NCBI RefSeq assembly: GCF_014295415.1
Contig: NZ_CP052909.1
Coordinates: forward strand, 992,001 to 1,056,000
From: Constantimarinum furrinae
GTDB lineage: Bacteria; Bacteroidota; Bacteroidia; Flavobacteriales; Flavobacteriaceae
Direction: 5' to 3'
Length of the DNA stretch: 64,000 nucleotides
The notes below the pieces were generated by a model that saw only the letters and a list, made by a program, of their open reading frames with translations, ran no database searches and was not told the DNA's origin. Positions 1 to 8,524 of the stretch are shown here, one piece after another. Made by a program: the position numbers and the translations under genes. How positions within the stretch are numbered: position 1 is the first letter of the stretch; each line of letters opens with the position of its first letter.

Positions 1-659
1 TACCACGTTGCCTCTCCGTTGTTGGCGTAGTGGTACAACCCGTATTCCTTTTTGTTTTCTGAAATTACCTTTAGGAGTGCTATTGCCAGATCGTTAGCAT
101 TTGTGGGTGTTCCGGTTTGTTCGGTGGTAATGGTCAGCGGCTTTTTTTCTTCGGAATACTTTAAGATCGTCTTTAAAAAATTATGCCCAAACTGCGAGTA
201 CAACCAAGAGGTTCTGAAAATAAAGTGCGAAGGACAAAATTCAGTTACGTATTCCTCACCTTTTAGCTTTGACGCCCCATACACATTGATAGGATGCGTT
301 GGATCGCTTTCCAGATAGGGAGTTCGCTTTGCTCCATTAAAAACATAGTCGGTGGAGATCTGAAGCATGATCACCTGGTTTTTAGCGCAAGCCTTTGCCA
401 AATGCTTTGCTCCTTCTGCATTTATACCAAACGCGCGCTCCGATTCACTTTCTGCTTTTTCTACATTGGTATAAGCCGCAGTATTGATGCAGTGGGTGTA
501 ATTACCATTCTGAAAAATTTCCGAAACAGCAGTTTCATTTTCGATATCAAGTTCTCCTTTAGAGACATATACCAACTCAATATCTTTAAAACGCGGGGCA
601 GAATGCCTGATACATTTCGCTAATTGTCCGTTTGCCCCTGTAACCAGTACTTTGTTCAT
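1..659 (-). CDS. rfbD: dTDP-4-dehydrorhamnose reductase, 3' part cut by window edge
   Basis: Final step of dTDP-L-rhamnose synthesis: NAD(P)H-dependent reduction of dTDP-4-dehydro-L-rhamnose in the cytoplasm. Reading leftwards from 659 the protein starts MNKVLVTGANGQLAK, a Rossmann GxxGxxG motif. It continues with STDYVFNG and the SDR YxxxK signature (YGASK), and reaches GLYHYANNGEATWY at the edge. About 219 residues are visible of a family norm near 285, so the C-terminus lies outside. The start ATG overlaps the rfbC stop (ATGA), which indicates translational coupling as last visible gene of the rfbB-A-C-D operon. Confidence 0.93.
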   Translation of the reverse strand, partial: MNKVLVTGANGQLAKCIRHSAPRFKDIELVYVSKGELDIENETAVSEIFQNGNYTHCINTAAYTNVEKAESESERAFGINAEGAKHLAKACAKNQVIMLQISTDYVFNGAKRTPYLESDPTHPINVYGASKLKGEEYVTEFCPSHFIFRTSWLYSQFGHNFLKTILKYSEEKKPLTITTEQTGTPTNANDLAIALLKVISENKKEYGLYHYANNGEATW

Positions 660-1201
660 GAAATTGCTTCCTCGAAGGTGGGAAGTTCCAGGTCCTTTTC
701 TGAAACTATAAAATTCTCTTTGGTAAGATGCCAGTCCAAAGATAAGGTTGCGTCGTTGTAAATGATTCCGCTTTCTGAAGCTTTATCGTAATAATTATCG
801 CATTTATATGCAAAAACAGAGGTTTTAGAAAGTGTAATAAAGCCATGCGCAAATCCTCTTGGAACAAACAGTTGCAGGTGATCCACATCATCCAGGATCA
901 CAGAGTAGGACTTTCCGAAGGTTTCAGAATCCTTTCTAATATCCACTACTATGTCCAGCACCTTTCCTTTTATTACTCTTACCAGTTTCGACTGAGCCAT
1001 GGGTCCGTGCTGAAAATGGAGGCCTCTCAACACCCCGTAGCTCGAAACCGACTGGTTATCCTGAACAAAATCGACATCTAATCCGGTGATTTTCTTAAAG
1101 TTCTCCCGGTTATACGATTCGTAAAATATTCCCCTCTCGTCCTTAAACACCCGGGGCTTTAATATAAAGCAATCCTTTAAATTCGTTTTTATCTGTTCCA
1201 A
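656..1201 (-). CDS. rfbC: dTDP-4-dehydrorhamnose 3,5-epimerase
   Basis: Epimerises C3 and C5 of dTDP-4-dehydro-6-deoxy-glucose, the third step to dTDP-L-rhamnose. The 181-residue cupin protein has the family layout: PRVFKDERGIFYESYN near residue 20, RGLHFQ with the catalytic His near 60, FVPRGFAHGF near 115-125, and the catalytic Tyr region DNYYDKASE near 135. Length matches the family. The only start in register is TTG at 1201, four bases after the rfbA stop. Its stop overlaps the rfbD start. Function is secure; the TTG start is inferred from family N-termini. Confidence 0.95.
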   Translation of the reverse strand: MEQIKTNLKDCFILKPRVFKDERGIFYESYNRENFKKITGLDVDFVQDNQSVSSYGVLRGLHFQHGPMAQSKLVRVIKGKVLDIVVDIRKDSETFGKSYSVILDDVDHLQLFVPRGFAHGFITLSKTSVFAYKCDNYYDKASESGIIYNDATLSLDWHLTKENFIVSEKDLELPTFEEAIS

Positions 1202-1205
1202 ATCC

Positions 1206-2063
1206 TTAGTCTAATTGTATTAAATGTTTTCCATATCCGCTTTTCAGTAAGGGTTCCGCCAGGGCGGTCAATTCCTTCTTACTTATAAAACCCATCTCAT
1301 AAGCAGCTTCTTCAATGGAGCCGATCTTCAATCCTTGTCGTTCCTCGATCACCTCGACAAATTGAGCAGCCTGCATAAGGGATGCAAAAGTTCCTGTATC
1401 CAGCCATGCTGTACCCTTATCGAGTATACTAACACTTAGTTTTCCTCTTTGGAGATAGACGTTGTTCACTTCAGTGATCTCCAGTTCACCGCGTGCACTG
1501 GGTTTAATATTAGCTGCGATCTCGACCACATCATTATCGTAAAAATAGATCCCCGGAACGGCATAATTTGACTTTGGTTTAACCGGTTTTTCTTCAATTG
1601 ACAAGGCCTTTCCCTCCTTATCAAACTCCACCACCCCATATCGCTCGGGGTCGTGAACATGATACGCGTAGATGATTCCGCCATCGGGATCGTTATTGGA
1701 TTGCAATAGTTCCTTTAAACCCGATCCGTAAAAAATATTATCTCCAAGAACAAGCGCCACTTTATCGTCTCCAATAAAATCCCTTCCAATAATAAATGCC
1801 TCCGCCAGTCCGTTGGGATTGGGTTGCTCGGCATAGGTAAATTCACAGCCGTATTTTTTACCATCCCCCAGAAGTTTTTGAAACAACGGCAGGTCCTGAG
1901 GTGTCGAAATGATAAGTATTTCCTTAATCCCCGCATACATTAGCGTAGACAATGGATAATAGATCATCGGTTTGTCATAAACCGGCATCAATTGCTTGCT
2001 AACAGCCAGAGTAATAGGGTGTAAACGTGTTCCGGAGCCTCCTGCTAAAACTATTCCTTTCAT
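1206..2063 (-). CDS. rfbA: Glucose-1-phosphate thymidylyltransferase
   Basis: Makes dTDP-glucose from dTTP and glucose-1-phosphate, the entry step of the dTDP-rhamnose pathway. The N-terminus carries the nucleotidyltransferase signature [11 protein letters not shown] (residues 8-18), with [20 protein letters not shown] right after and the metal-binding VLGDNIFYG near 107-115. A 285-residue length is normal for RmlA. It lies 15 nt after rfbB and 4 nt before rfbC, so it is an internal operon gene. RmlA enzymes are commonly feedback-inhibited by dTDP-rhamnose; nothing in the DNA shows local transcriptional control. Confidence 0.97.
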   Translation of the reverse strand: MKGIVLAGGSGTRLHPITLAVSKQLMPVYDKPMIYYPLSTLMYAGIKEILIISTPQDLPLFQKLLGDGKKYGCEFTYAEQPNPNGLAEAFIIGRDFIGDDKVALVLGDNIFYGSGLKELLQSNNDPDGGIIYAYHVHDPERYGVVEFDKEGKALSIEEKPVKPKSNYAVPGIYFYDNDVVEIAANIKPSARGELEITEVNNVYLQRGKLSVSILDKGTAWLDTGTFASLMQAAQFVEVIEERQGLKIGSIEEAAYEMGFISKKELTALAEPLLKSGYGKHLIQLD

Positions 2064-2078
2064 ATCTTCAATTTCGTG

Positions 2079-3095
2079 TTATAATCTGTCACTGTGTTCT
2101 AAATACCACGTTATGGTCTTTGTAATTCCACTTTCAAAATTTTCTTCGGCCTTCCATCCCAACTCATTTTCGATTTTTGAGGCATCGATGGCATAGCGGA
2201 AATCATGCCCGGGTCGGTCGGTCACAAAAGTGATCTGATCAAGATAACTGTTCTGTTGAGGCTTGAGATTATCAAGTATCTTACAAATGGTATGGGCGAT
2301 ATACAGATTTTCCCGTTCATTTCGCCCGCCGATATTGTAGGTTTCGCCCAGTCTGCCTTTGTCTATGGCAAGCTTTATTCCTGTGCAGTGATCTCGTACA
2401 TATAGCCAATCGCGAATATTTTTTCCATCTCCATAGATAGGGATGGGCTCTCCCGAGATCGCCTTTCGAATAATCGTAGGGATCAATTTTTCTTTATGCT
2501 GATTTGGACCGTAGTTATTTGAACAATTTGTGGTCACCACAGGCATTCCGTAGGTATGAAAATAACTTCGAACCAGAAAATCTGAAGAAGCTTTTGAAGC
2601 ACTATACGGACTGTTTGGCGCGTACGATGTTTCTTCCGTAAACAACCCGGTTTCGCCCAGAGTTCCATATACTTCATCGGTGGAGACGTGTAAAAATCGC
2701 GCGTGATCGTAGGCTTCCTTAAGTAAGTTAGGACCTTTCATCCACAATTTATAAGCACTTTGGAGCAAATTGAAGGTTCCTATAATATTAGTATTTACAA
2801 ACGCTCCCGGACCACTTATTGAATTATCTACATGAGATTCGGCTGCAAAATGCACCACTTGCGTAAACTCATGCTTTTTAAATAAGGCATCCACAACATC
2901 TGCATCACAGATGTCACCTTCAATAAATGTATAATTTGGAAGGTGCTTCACGCCCTCAAGATTGCGCAGATCACCGGCATATGTAAGCTTGTCCAACACA
3001 AATACCTCATCCTTGGATTCCTCCATAAAGTAGGCGACATAATTAGACCCTATAAAGCCTGCGCCTCCTGTTATCAATACTTTGTTGTTTTTCAA
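2079..3095 (-). CDS. rfbB: dTDP-glucose 4,6-dehydratase
   Basis: Converts dTDP-glucose to dTDP-4-dehydro-6-deoxy-glucose with bound NAD. This is an extended SDR: GGAGFIGSNYV at residues 10-20, STDEVYG near 139-145 with the Asp-Glu pair that acts in dehydration, and YSASKASSD with the catalytic Tyr and Lys near 168-176. The 338-residue length is typical. The start is TTG (no ATG in register fits the family N-terminus), 14 nt after the preceding gene's stop. First rhamnose gene of the operon. The product would feed O-antigen, capsule or glycan assembly encoded left of the window. Confidence 0.96.
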   Translation of the reverse strand: MKNNKVLITGGAGFIGSNYVAYFMEESKDEVFVLDKLTYAGDLRNLEGVKHLPNYTFIEGDICDADVVDALFKKHEFTQVVHFAAESHVDNSISGPGAFVNTNIIGTFNLLQSAYKLWMKGPNLLKEAYDHARFLHVSTDEVYGTLGETGLFTEETSYAPNSPYSASKASSDFLVRSYFHTYGMPVVTTNCSNNYGPNQHKEKLIPTIIRKAISGEPIPIYGDGKNIRDWLYVRDHCTGIKLAIDKGRLGETYNIGGRNERENLYIAHTICKILDNLKPQQNSYLDQITFVTDRPGHDFRYAIDASKIENELGWKAEENFESGITKTITWYLEHSDRL

Positions 3096-3109
3096 AATAT
3101 ATTTTTAGT

Positions 3110-4777
3110 TTAATCTAAAATCTGTTTTAACAGTTTTTCGGTTATTAAATAGGTGGGTTTTACTCCTGAAATTCCAAGTCCGCCGCTAGCCAATGTGCTT
3201 CCGGTTTCCAATGGATTATCTGATGCGTAATAGGCATATCGCAATTCAACTTTCGGGCTAATACTTCCCCGTATTCGCGATGCGGCCTGTATGGCTTTTT
3301 GATAATGGGCGCCCTCCATTTCCAGGCCTATCACATTCCAGGTAGAGTTATTAAAGAATCGCAATATATCCCTGTTCTGCAACGATGTTCCTAATACCGT
3401 GATCATTGTGCCTGTACAGACTTTTATATTGTCGCCATCAAATAACGATTTCTTCAATTTGTTCTTAAACGGATAATTATCTGCGGTTCCTTCAAAAACA
3501 TGTGCCGACGGGATCATGATATCTCCTTTCCCACCTTCCAGAATGCCCGCCTTGCCCATCACTGAAATAGATTCGACATTCAAAAAATGTTTTTTCTTAT
3601 CCCCGTTAAATGGTTTCAATAGTTCATCCATGGTTTCATAGGCCTGTTCGCCAAAAGCGTAATCCATCACCAGAATTACAGGATAGTCTTCTAGGGATCG
3701 ACCGGGTCTTTCAATGAATTTAGATGTATCGAATATCTGAACATTTATATTGGTCCCGCTACTGTCTTCAATATACGTCATCCCACTATTTAAAGCGGTT
3801 TTTAGAATCTTTTGCTGAAGTGTCGCATTCGCAGGATCGCTTAATTTTCCATATACCTCATGAGGCCTATTTTTTTTAAATTCTGAAGCCAGTGCCTGTT
3901 CTGCAAATAAACTGTTGAGCACACTGTGCATATTCGCGCTAATTATGTGCAAAGGTCGAGCGAGAAGCCCCTTATCCTGAAGGGTCTGTTTAATCTTTAA
4001 TGCCCACTGCTCTCCGTGAATATGATGCCCCAGACGTTCTCTTAATACCGGACTGAAAGTGATGATCCGCTTTTGGTCGGTCAAAACTTCTTCCATGGCT
4101 AATTTTCCGAGGAAATAAATAATGTTCAGAAAACGATCTTTATCCTCACTACTCGCAAAAAGTGGGTAAATCGCGCTTACTTCTTCAAAAGTACGTCCTA
4201 AAAAATTTGCGGTGTGTGTGAGTGCGATCTCCTTTTCAGTCTGACTCAGTTCCCTTTTGCCTGTTACTGCCGCTTCCAGCTTCTTCCAATCGCGTATTAC
4301 AGCTCCGGAATCATCGATCATTACTTGTTTCATGATCTTGTGAGACTCGATATACAAAAAAGTCAAGTGGGTGAGTATATCGTAAATTTCCGAACGACCA
4401 CGAGTGATCTCAATGTTCATCTGCTCCTCATCGATCCTGTAGCAATTGCGCCTTCTCTTGGCCGGGATAATTGGTTTAAAATGAGAGCGCTTATAGCCCT
4501 CATCACTTGTTAAATTGATAAAGCGACATTCCTCAATTCCATATGGAAGCCGATCCATTACATACAGCAACCCCTGTAATTCAATCTTTTCTTCGTTTAT
4601 AGACCCGTAGATCTCCGGTCTAAGTATAAGTAATGACTCCCTTAGTGTTTCTCCCGAAATCCCCATAGGCTTGTAAAACCCACGGTTAAAAAGGTGCCGC
4701 ATGGTAATATACAATCGTTCTATGGCGCCCGAACTCTCCTGAGCTCTAGTTCTGTTATGTGTTTTAAAAGTCGTCAT
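3110..4777 (-). CDS. Uncharacterised Bacteroidota protein with AMP-nucleosidase-like C-terminal half
   Basis: Function unknown. The 555-residue soluble protein matches, from memory, a Bacteroidota family called DUF6909. The N-terminal ~330 residues are predicted helical and unrecognised. The C-terminal part looks like the nucleoside-phosphorylase/AMP-nucleosidase fold: VMGKAGILEGGKGDIMIPSA (406-425, like the family's GKxGGL..GDLxLP), EMEGAH (486-491, like the substrate-binding DMExA motif) and YYASDNP (517 on, like the catalytic SDxP). No signal peptide or membrane segment. It sits between the GH3 gene (24 nt) and rfbB (14 nt), with its own -7 box at 4785-4792. Enzymatic activity is inference. 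Confidence 0.8.
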   Translation of the reverse strand: MTTFKTHNRTRAQESSGAIERLYITMRHLFNRGFYKPMGISGETLRESLLILRPEIYGSINEEKIELQGLLYVMDRLPYGIEECRFINLTSDEGYKRSHFKPIIPAKRRRNCYRIDEEQMNIEITRGRSEIYDILTHLTFLYIESHKIMKQVMIDDSGAVIRDWKKLEAAVTGKRELSQTEKEIALTHTANFLGRTFEEVSAIYPLFASSEDKDRFLNIIYFLGKLAMEEVLTDQKRIITFSPVLRERLGHHIHGEQWALKIKQTLQDKGLLARPLHIISANMHSVLNSLFAEQALASEFKKNRPHEVYGKLSDPANATLQQKILKTALNSGMTYIEDSSGTNINVQIFDTSKFIERPGRSLEDYPVILVMDYAFGEQAYETMDELLKPFNGDKKKHFLNVESISVMGKAGILEGGKGDIMIPSAHVFEGTADNYPFKNKLKKSLFDGDNIKVCTGTMITVLGTSLQNRDILRFFNNSTWNVIGLEMEGAHYQKAIQAASRIRGSISPKVELRYAYYASDNPLETGSTLASGGLGISGVKPTYLITEKLLKQILD

Positions 4778-4784
4778 TAGGCTG

Positions 4785-4792
4785 CAAAGATA
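4785..4792 (-). promoter_or_regulatory. Bacteroidota -7 promoter box for the 3110-4777 gene
   Basis: Read on the - strand this is TATCTTTG, a full match to TAnnTTTG, 7 bases before the start codon. No TTG at the ideal upstream spacing was found. It implies a very short 5' leader and that this gene and the rhamnose genes need not depend on GH3 readthrough. Confidence 0.5.
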
Positions 4793-4801
4793 ACACTAAT
4801 T

Positions 4802-6298
4802 TTACGCTTGAAGCCTGTGTAGCGCATCGGCAATTTCTCGATCATTCGCCAGTCTGGGTATCTTGTTTTGGCCGCCGAGTTTTCCTTTCTCCTTCATTAA
4901 ATTTGTAAAGCTGTGCCGCTTCAAAATGGTAATCTTTAACCGCTGAAGCACCTTTCCTTGGATAAGATCTGCATAGTATGAATTCTGTTGCTGCAAGGCG
5001 TTATCTAAGGTAGTTTCTACTTTCGTCATTTCTTTCGGAGGGGATTCAAACTCGATAAGCCATTCATGATACGGCAATTCTCCTTCCGCTACCGTGGTTT
5101 GTGGTGCTACTGTAAATTCTGAAATTAAAAAACCGTGTTCTTCCATGGTAGTTTGCATGGCTTCCTCTACTTCTTTTCCAATCACGTGTTCTCCGAAGGC
5201 CGAGATAAAGTGTTTGATTCGACCGGAAACGATTACCCGGTATGGCTTTGTCGAGGTAAACTGCACGGTGTCTCCAAGATTGTACGCCCAAAGACCGGCG
5301 TTGGTTGAAATGATCATTACGTAGTTTACCCCTGTTGCCACTTCCGAAATGGTCAATCGTGGCGGATTTTCCTCAAAAAACCGATCTGCTTCAACAAATT
5401 CATAGAAAATTCCCGAATCGAGCAGCAAAAGCATACCGCTCTCCTGTTGTTTATCCTGAAAGGCAAAAAATCCTTCACTGGCAGGATAAAGCTCAATACT
5501 GTCTACTTTGCGTCCTATTAAAGCTTCAAATTTAGCGCGATACGGCTCATAGTTTACTCCACCATAGATGAAGAGGCTAAAGTTCTTAAAAAGATCTCCT
5601 ACATGCTTCCCCGAGGCCTTTTTTAGTTTCTCAAAGTACATCTGAACCCAGGAAGGTATCCCGCTTATCACGGTCATATCTTCATCTCTGGTTTCAGCGA
5701 CGATGGCATCAACCTTTTGTTCCCAATCTGCGATACAATTGGTTTTCCAACTCGGTAATCGGTTTTTCTGAAGGTATTTAGGCACATAATGAGCTACGAT
5801 CCCGGAAAGCCTCCCTACCTTAATTCCGTTCTTTTCCGCAAGTTCGGGGCTTCCCTGTAAAAAGATCATTTTACCGTCAACAAAGGCACTGTTTCCCGTT
5901 TCATGTATATAACACAATATAGCATTCCGTGCAGCTTGTGTGTGATATGGCAGGGATTCCTTTGTGAGTGGAATATATTTTACTCCAGAGGTGGTTCCCG
6001 AGGTTTTAGCAATATACAGGGGTTTATCGGGCCACAGGATATCGGTTTTTCCTTCCACCATCTCGTCTATATACCTTCTAAGTCCTTCGTAGTCACGAAT
6101 AGGAACTCTTTGAACATAGTCGGCATGCGATCTGATGTTCGAAAAGTCATGATCCCGGCCAAATCGGGTTGATGAAGCCTTTTTGATTAGCGAACGAAAA
6201 ACCTTCTTCTGTGTCTTTTTTGGGGAAGTTGACCATTTTCGAATATCTCTAACGACTTTTTTGGCGAGTATTTTGGAAGCGGTGGATTTTAAGGACAT
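4802..6298 (-). CDS. GH3 auxin-responsive-promoter family acyl-adenylating enzyme
   Basis: GH3 proteins are ANL-superfamily enzymes; characterised plant members adenylate an acyl acid and conjugate it to an amino acid, releasing AMP. The bacterial substrate is unknown. The 498-residue length fits bacterial GH3. The ATP-binding P-loop KTSGTTSG is at residues 98-105, followed by KYIPLT. Further matches are FIYGGVNYEPY near 240, ELYPASEGFFAFQ near 270, and the hinge-like SGRIKHFISAFGEH near 355. No membrane segment. It lies 6 nt after the M23 gene on the same strand and before the AMP-nucleosidase-like gene. Specific acid and amine partners cannot be read from sequence. Confidence 0.9.
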   Translation of the reverse strand: MSLKSTASKILAKKVVRDIRKWSTSPKKTQKKVFRSLIKKASSTRFGRDHDFSNIRSHADYVQRVPIRDYEGLRRYIDEMVEGKTDILWPDKPLYIAKTSGTTSGVKYIPLTKESLPYHTQAARNAILCYIHETGNSAFVDGKMIFLQGSPELAEKNGIKVGRLSGIVAHYVPKYLQKNRLPSWKTNCIADWEQKVDAIVAETRDEDMTVISGIPSWVQMYFEKLKKASGKHVGDLFKNFSLFIYGGVNYEPYRAKFEALIGRKVDSIELYPASEGFFAFQDKQQESGMLLLLDSGIFYEFVEADRFFEENPPRLTISEVATGVNYVMIISTNAGLWAYNLGDTVQFTSTKPYRVIVSGRIKHFISAFGEHVIGKEVEEAMQTTMEEHGFLISEFTVAPQTTVAEGELPYHEWLIEFESPPKEMTKVETTLDNALQQQNSYYADLIQGKVLQRLKITILKRHSFTNLMKEKGKLGGQNKIPRLANDREIADALHRLQA

Positions 6299-6304
6299 AG
6301 GTTT

Positions 6305-7168
6305 TTAGTCAAAGTCAATAAAATTAGTAGGATTAATGGGATAGCCATCACTCCAGAGTTCAAAATGGAGGTGAGGGCCGGTCGTGAGCTCGCCGGTATT
6401 CCCTACTGTAGCGATAACTTCTCCTGCCTTAACGAACTGTCCTTGGGTCTTGGTCAAGGATGCATTGTGTTTATACACCGAAATAAGATTGTTGCTGTGC
6501 TCAATAATGATCACATTGCCGGTGTCTGCCGTCCATTCGGCAAAGATCACTGTACCATCGGCAGTAGCTTTTACCGGAGCGTCCTTCACGGTGATAATAT
6601 CTACAGCAAAATGTTTTTCCTTGGGGTTATAGGTTTCAGAAATACTCCCTTTTACCGGAGGAAATAATACGATATTCACGTCATTCTGCGCCAATGGATT
6701 GTATTTATCTTCGGCAAGCACCTTTTCTCTGAGCAAAGAATCCTGCCTGGAGGCAGCCAAATTTATAATCGACGGATCGATCTTGGCGGCATTTAAAATA
6801 GAATCCTTGTTAAATTCGACGGTTTTTACGTCACCCGATAGTACTTTACGTATAGAGGCCAGGTATTGTTCGTTAATGTTAATCGTTTGTTGCAGCGAAT
6901 CGGTCTTGAAGGTGAGGTCTGTGGCCTTTTTCTTCAGCGAAGTTGAAGAATAGCCGGGAATGTACTCCCTTAGCGGTGTAAAGGCGATCAAAAGAGTAGT
7001 AATAACAATAAGAAAAACCGCAAACAAAGTGCTGAAAACAAATACATTCAAGCGGTTAAGCTTAAATGAAAATCGTTCTTCGAAGGTGTCTTCATTTAGC
7101 ACCACCAGCCGGTACTTGTGAAGCAACTTCTTCTTGATCTTTTTGGTTCTTTTTTCTTTTTCGGCCAT
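6305..7168 (-). CDS. M23 (LytM) family metallopeptidase, membrane-anchored
   Basis: Likely cell-wall endopeptidase or activator acting in the periplasm. A basic Lys-rich N-terminus (1-20) is followed by one membrane segment at about 43-63, then a predicted coiled coil at about 78-115 and a C-terminal LytM domain. Zinc ligands are visible: HFAVDI (His and Asp) near 187 and HLH at 266-268 in GPHLHFELW. Length 287, normal for Bacteroidota M23 proteins of this architecture. It heads the - strand run to GH3 (6-nt gap), divergent from tatA. The domain is intact and probably active; the exact peptidoglycan bond is not determinable. Confidence 0.93.
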   Translation of the reverse strand: MAEKEKRTKKIKKKLLHKYRLVVLNEDTFEERFSFKLNRLNVFVFSTLFAVFLIVITTLLIAFTPLREYIPGYSSTSLKKKATDLTFKTDSLQQTININEQYLASIRKVLSGDVKTVEFNKDSILNAAKIDPSIINLAASRQDSLLREKVLAEDKYNPLAQNDVNIVLFPPVKGSISETYNPKEKHFAVDIITVKDAPVKATADGTVIFAEWTADTGNVIIIEHSNNLISVYKHNASLTKTQGQFVKAGEVIATVGNTGELTTGPHLHFELWSDGYPINPTNFIDFD

Positions 7169-7186
7169 AAGCTTACATCAGCAATG

Positions 7187-7194
7187 CAAATATA
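7187..7194 (-). promoter_or_regulatory. -7 promoter box for the M23 gene
   Basis: TATATTTG on the - strand, matching TAnnTTTG, 18 bases before the M23 start codon. No consensus TTG at the expected distance was found. Confidence 0.45.
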
Positions 7195-7258
7195 AAACAA
7201 ACTAAGCGCCATACACGCTAAACTTAATTTGAAAACGTTTTATCTAAGGAATTCTTGT

Positions 7259-7266
7259 TACCTTTG
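7259..7266 (+). promoter_or_regulatory. -7 promoter box for tatA
   Basis: TACCTTTG, a full TAnnTTTG match, 19 bases before the preferred tatA ATG at 7286. It supports the shorter tatA start, because an upstream start at 7229 would place the promoter inside the gene. Confidence 0.5.
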
Positions 7267-7285
7267 TTCTTTAAATTATAATATC

Positions 7286-7474
7286 ATGGTTGCATTATTG
7301 ATCCCAATGGCGATTGGTCCCTGGCAGATAGCATTAGTTGTTATCGTTGTTTTACTTTTATTCGGCGGAAGAAAAATTCCCGAATTAATGCGTGGATTAG
7401 GAAGCGGAATAAAAGAGTTTAAAGATGCTTCAAAAGAAGATCCGGACGATAAAAAACTGGATGAAAAAAAATAA
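7286..7474 (+). CDS. tatA: Sec-independent protein translocase TatA/TatE subunit
   Basis: Pore-forming subunit of the twin-arginine pathway, which exports folded proteins across the inner membrane. From ATG 7286 the protein has 62 residues: a short N-terminal stretch, a membrane helix (about 11-26), the FGGRKIPE hinge, an amphipathic helix ([15 protein letters not shown]) and an acidic/basic tail. This is the TatA layout, and Bacteroidota TatA proteins are this small. The frame stays open upstream to 7229, but that extension overlaps the promoter box and is unlike the family. It is a single-gene unit closed by a strong hairpin at 7498-7530. tatC is not in the window. Confidence 0.93.
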   Translation: MVALLIPMAIGPWQIALVVIVVLLLFGGRKIPELMRGLGSGIKEFKDASKEDPDDKKLDEKK

Positions 7475-7497
7475 TTTCTGAATTATTTCAGAATATG

Positions 7498-7530
7498 AAG
7501 GTCCGTCATGCGTTGCATGTCGGACTTTTT
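7498..7530. terminator. Bidirectional intrinsic terminator between tatA and the DUF4837 gene
   Basis: A 14-bp stem (AAGGTCCGTCATGC pairing with GCATGTCGGACTTT, two mismatched positions) around a 3-nt loop, followed by a T run on the + strand. It lies between two converging genes and its last base is the first base of the DUF4837 stop codon. Confidence 0.8.
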
Positions 7531-8504
7531 TATTTGATCTTGGCCGATTTCAGAATGGATTCTAACTCAAATTGAAGGTCTCTTTTAGCTACCGAAGGCG
7601 CATAGGTAAAGCCCTCCAGGATCAAGTAGCGATCATTTGCTGTGTCCTTTACGGCATAATTTAAGAAAGGTCCGGCCATATATTGGTCCTTCACTTCCCA
7701 AATACCCTTGGTCTCATAGGCAAACTTTCCGTCAATTTCAGTAGTAAACAGGTACGGCGCATAGGCTGCTTCAGTAATAAATCGATCGTCATCTTCAACC
7801 GGTAAATAACTCCCTCCTATAGAATCGCGTATCTTGATGATCTCGCCAACAGCGGTACTATCGTTAGTAATGAGACTTAAAGGTACTTCATACACCAGTA
7901 TGTTGGTGCTTCCCGACTTAAGGTCTTTGCGGATCCAATAAAAGTCTGAATTTCCATGGGCTATTCGGTATGCGGAAGGAACCTTTAGTGAAAGTCCGAA
8001 TTCCATCTCTAAGGAATCCAGGTTTTTAAGTGAGATCTTTATACGCTTCTGGTTTTCCTGTATCTCTGAAGCCTTAAAGGCCGAAATGATCTCTTTGTGG
8101 TTTTCCGAAATAAGTTTTATTAAGCTTTCTTTGGACCTTGCGGTAATAAAAGCACCTATTTGCGGCTTTGCATAAGAGTTTTTCTTAATACTTACATTGT
8201 CTTCATTACCAAGGGTTACGTGTAAAAAAGTGCGGTACTTTCTGGCAAAATCGGTGTAGGTAGAAGGAGGCATCTGATTCATTGAAAATAATGGCTCTTC
8301 CTGAGGTAATCCATCCACAGGTGCTGCAAAATAATCCCGAATTGTCTCTCCAACGGCACCGTTCCACAGGTCGTTTGTAATGATGACTTGGAGCGAGTTG
8401 GTGGTTCCAAGCGATTCGGGTAGAAAGGAAGTGTCTCTTTTTCCGTTGTCCTCACATGAAAAAAGCAGAATAACAGAAAGAATTGCTAAATAAAATGGTT
8501 TCAT
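7530..8504 (-). CDS. DUF4837 family lipoprotein
   Basis: Function unknown; the family is restricted to Bacteroidota and usually about 320-340 residues (here 324). A lipoprotein signal is clear: hydrophobic stretch then LLFSC with the lipidated Cys at 17, then an acidic/polar linker consistent with surface or periplasmic anchoring. The family block NSLQVIITNDLWNGAVG follows at about 35-51, and a conserved C-terminal part ends in LEGFTYAPSVAKRDLQFELE. It lies 20 nt downstream of the lytic transglycosylase on the same strand, so a cell-envelope role is plausible but only by context. Confidence 0.85.
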   Translation of the reverse strand: MKPFYLAILSVILLFSCEDNGKRDTSFLPESLGTTNSLQVIITNDLWNGAVGETIRDYFAAPVDGLPQEEPLFSMNQMPPSTYTDFARKYRTFLHVTLGNEDNVSIKKNSYAKPQIGAFITARSKESLIKLISENHKEIISAFKASEIQENQKRIKISLKNLDSLEMEFGLSLKVPSAYRIAHGNSDFYWIRKDLKSGSTNILVYEVPLSLITNDSTAVGEIIKIRDSIGGSYLPVEDDDRFITEAAYAPYLFTTEIDGKFAYETKGIWEVKDQYMAGPFLNYAVKDTANDRYLILEGFTYAPSVAKRDLQFELESILKSAKIK

Positions 8505-8524
8505 TAAAGACTTTTTTTGGAAAA

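Noticed and set aside
1-7168. Rhamnose cluster as a horizontally acquired island
   Set aside because: Base composition and promoter style look like the rest of the window and no mobile genes or repeats border it; no evidence of transfer within the visible part.
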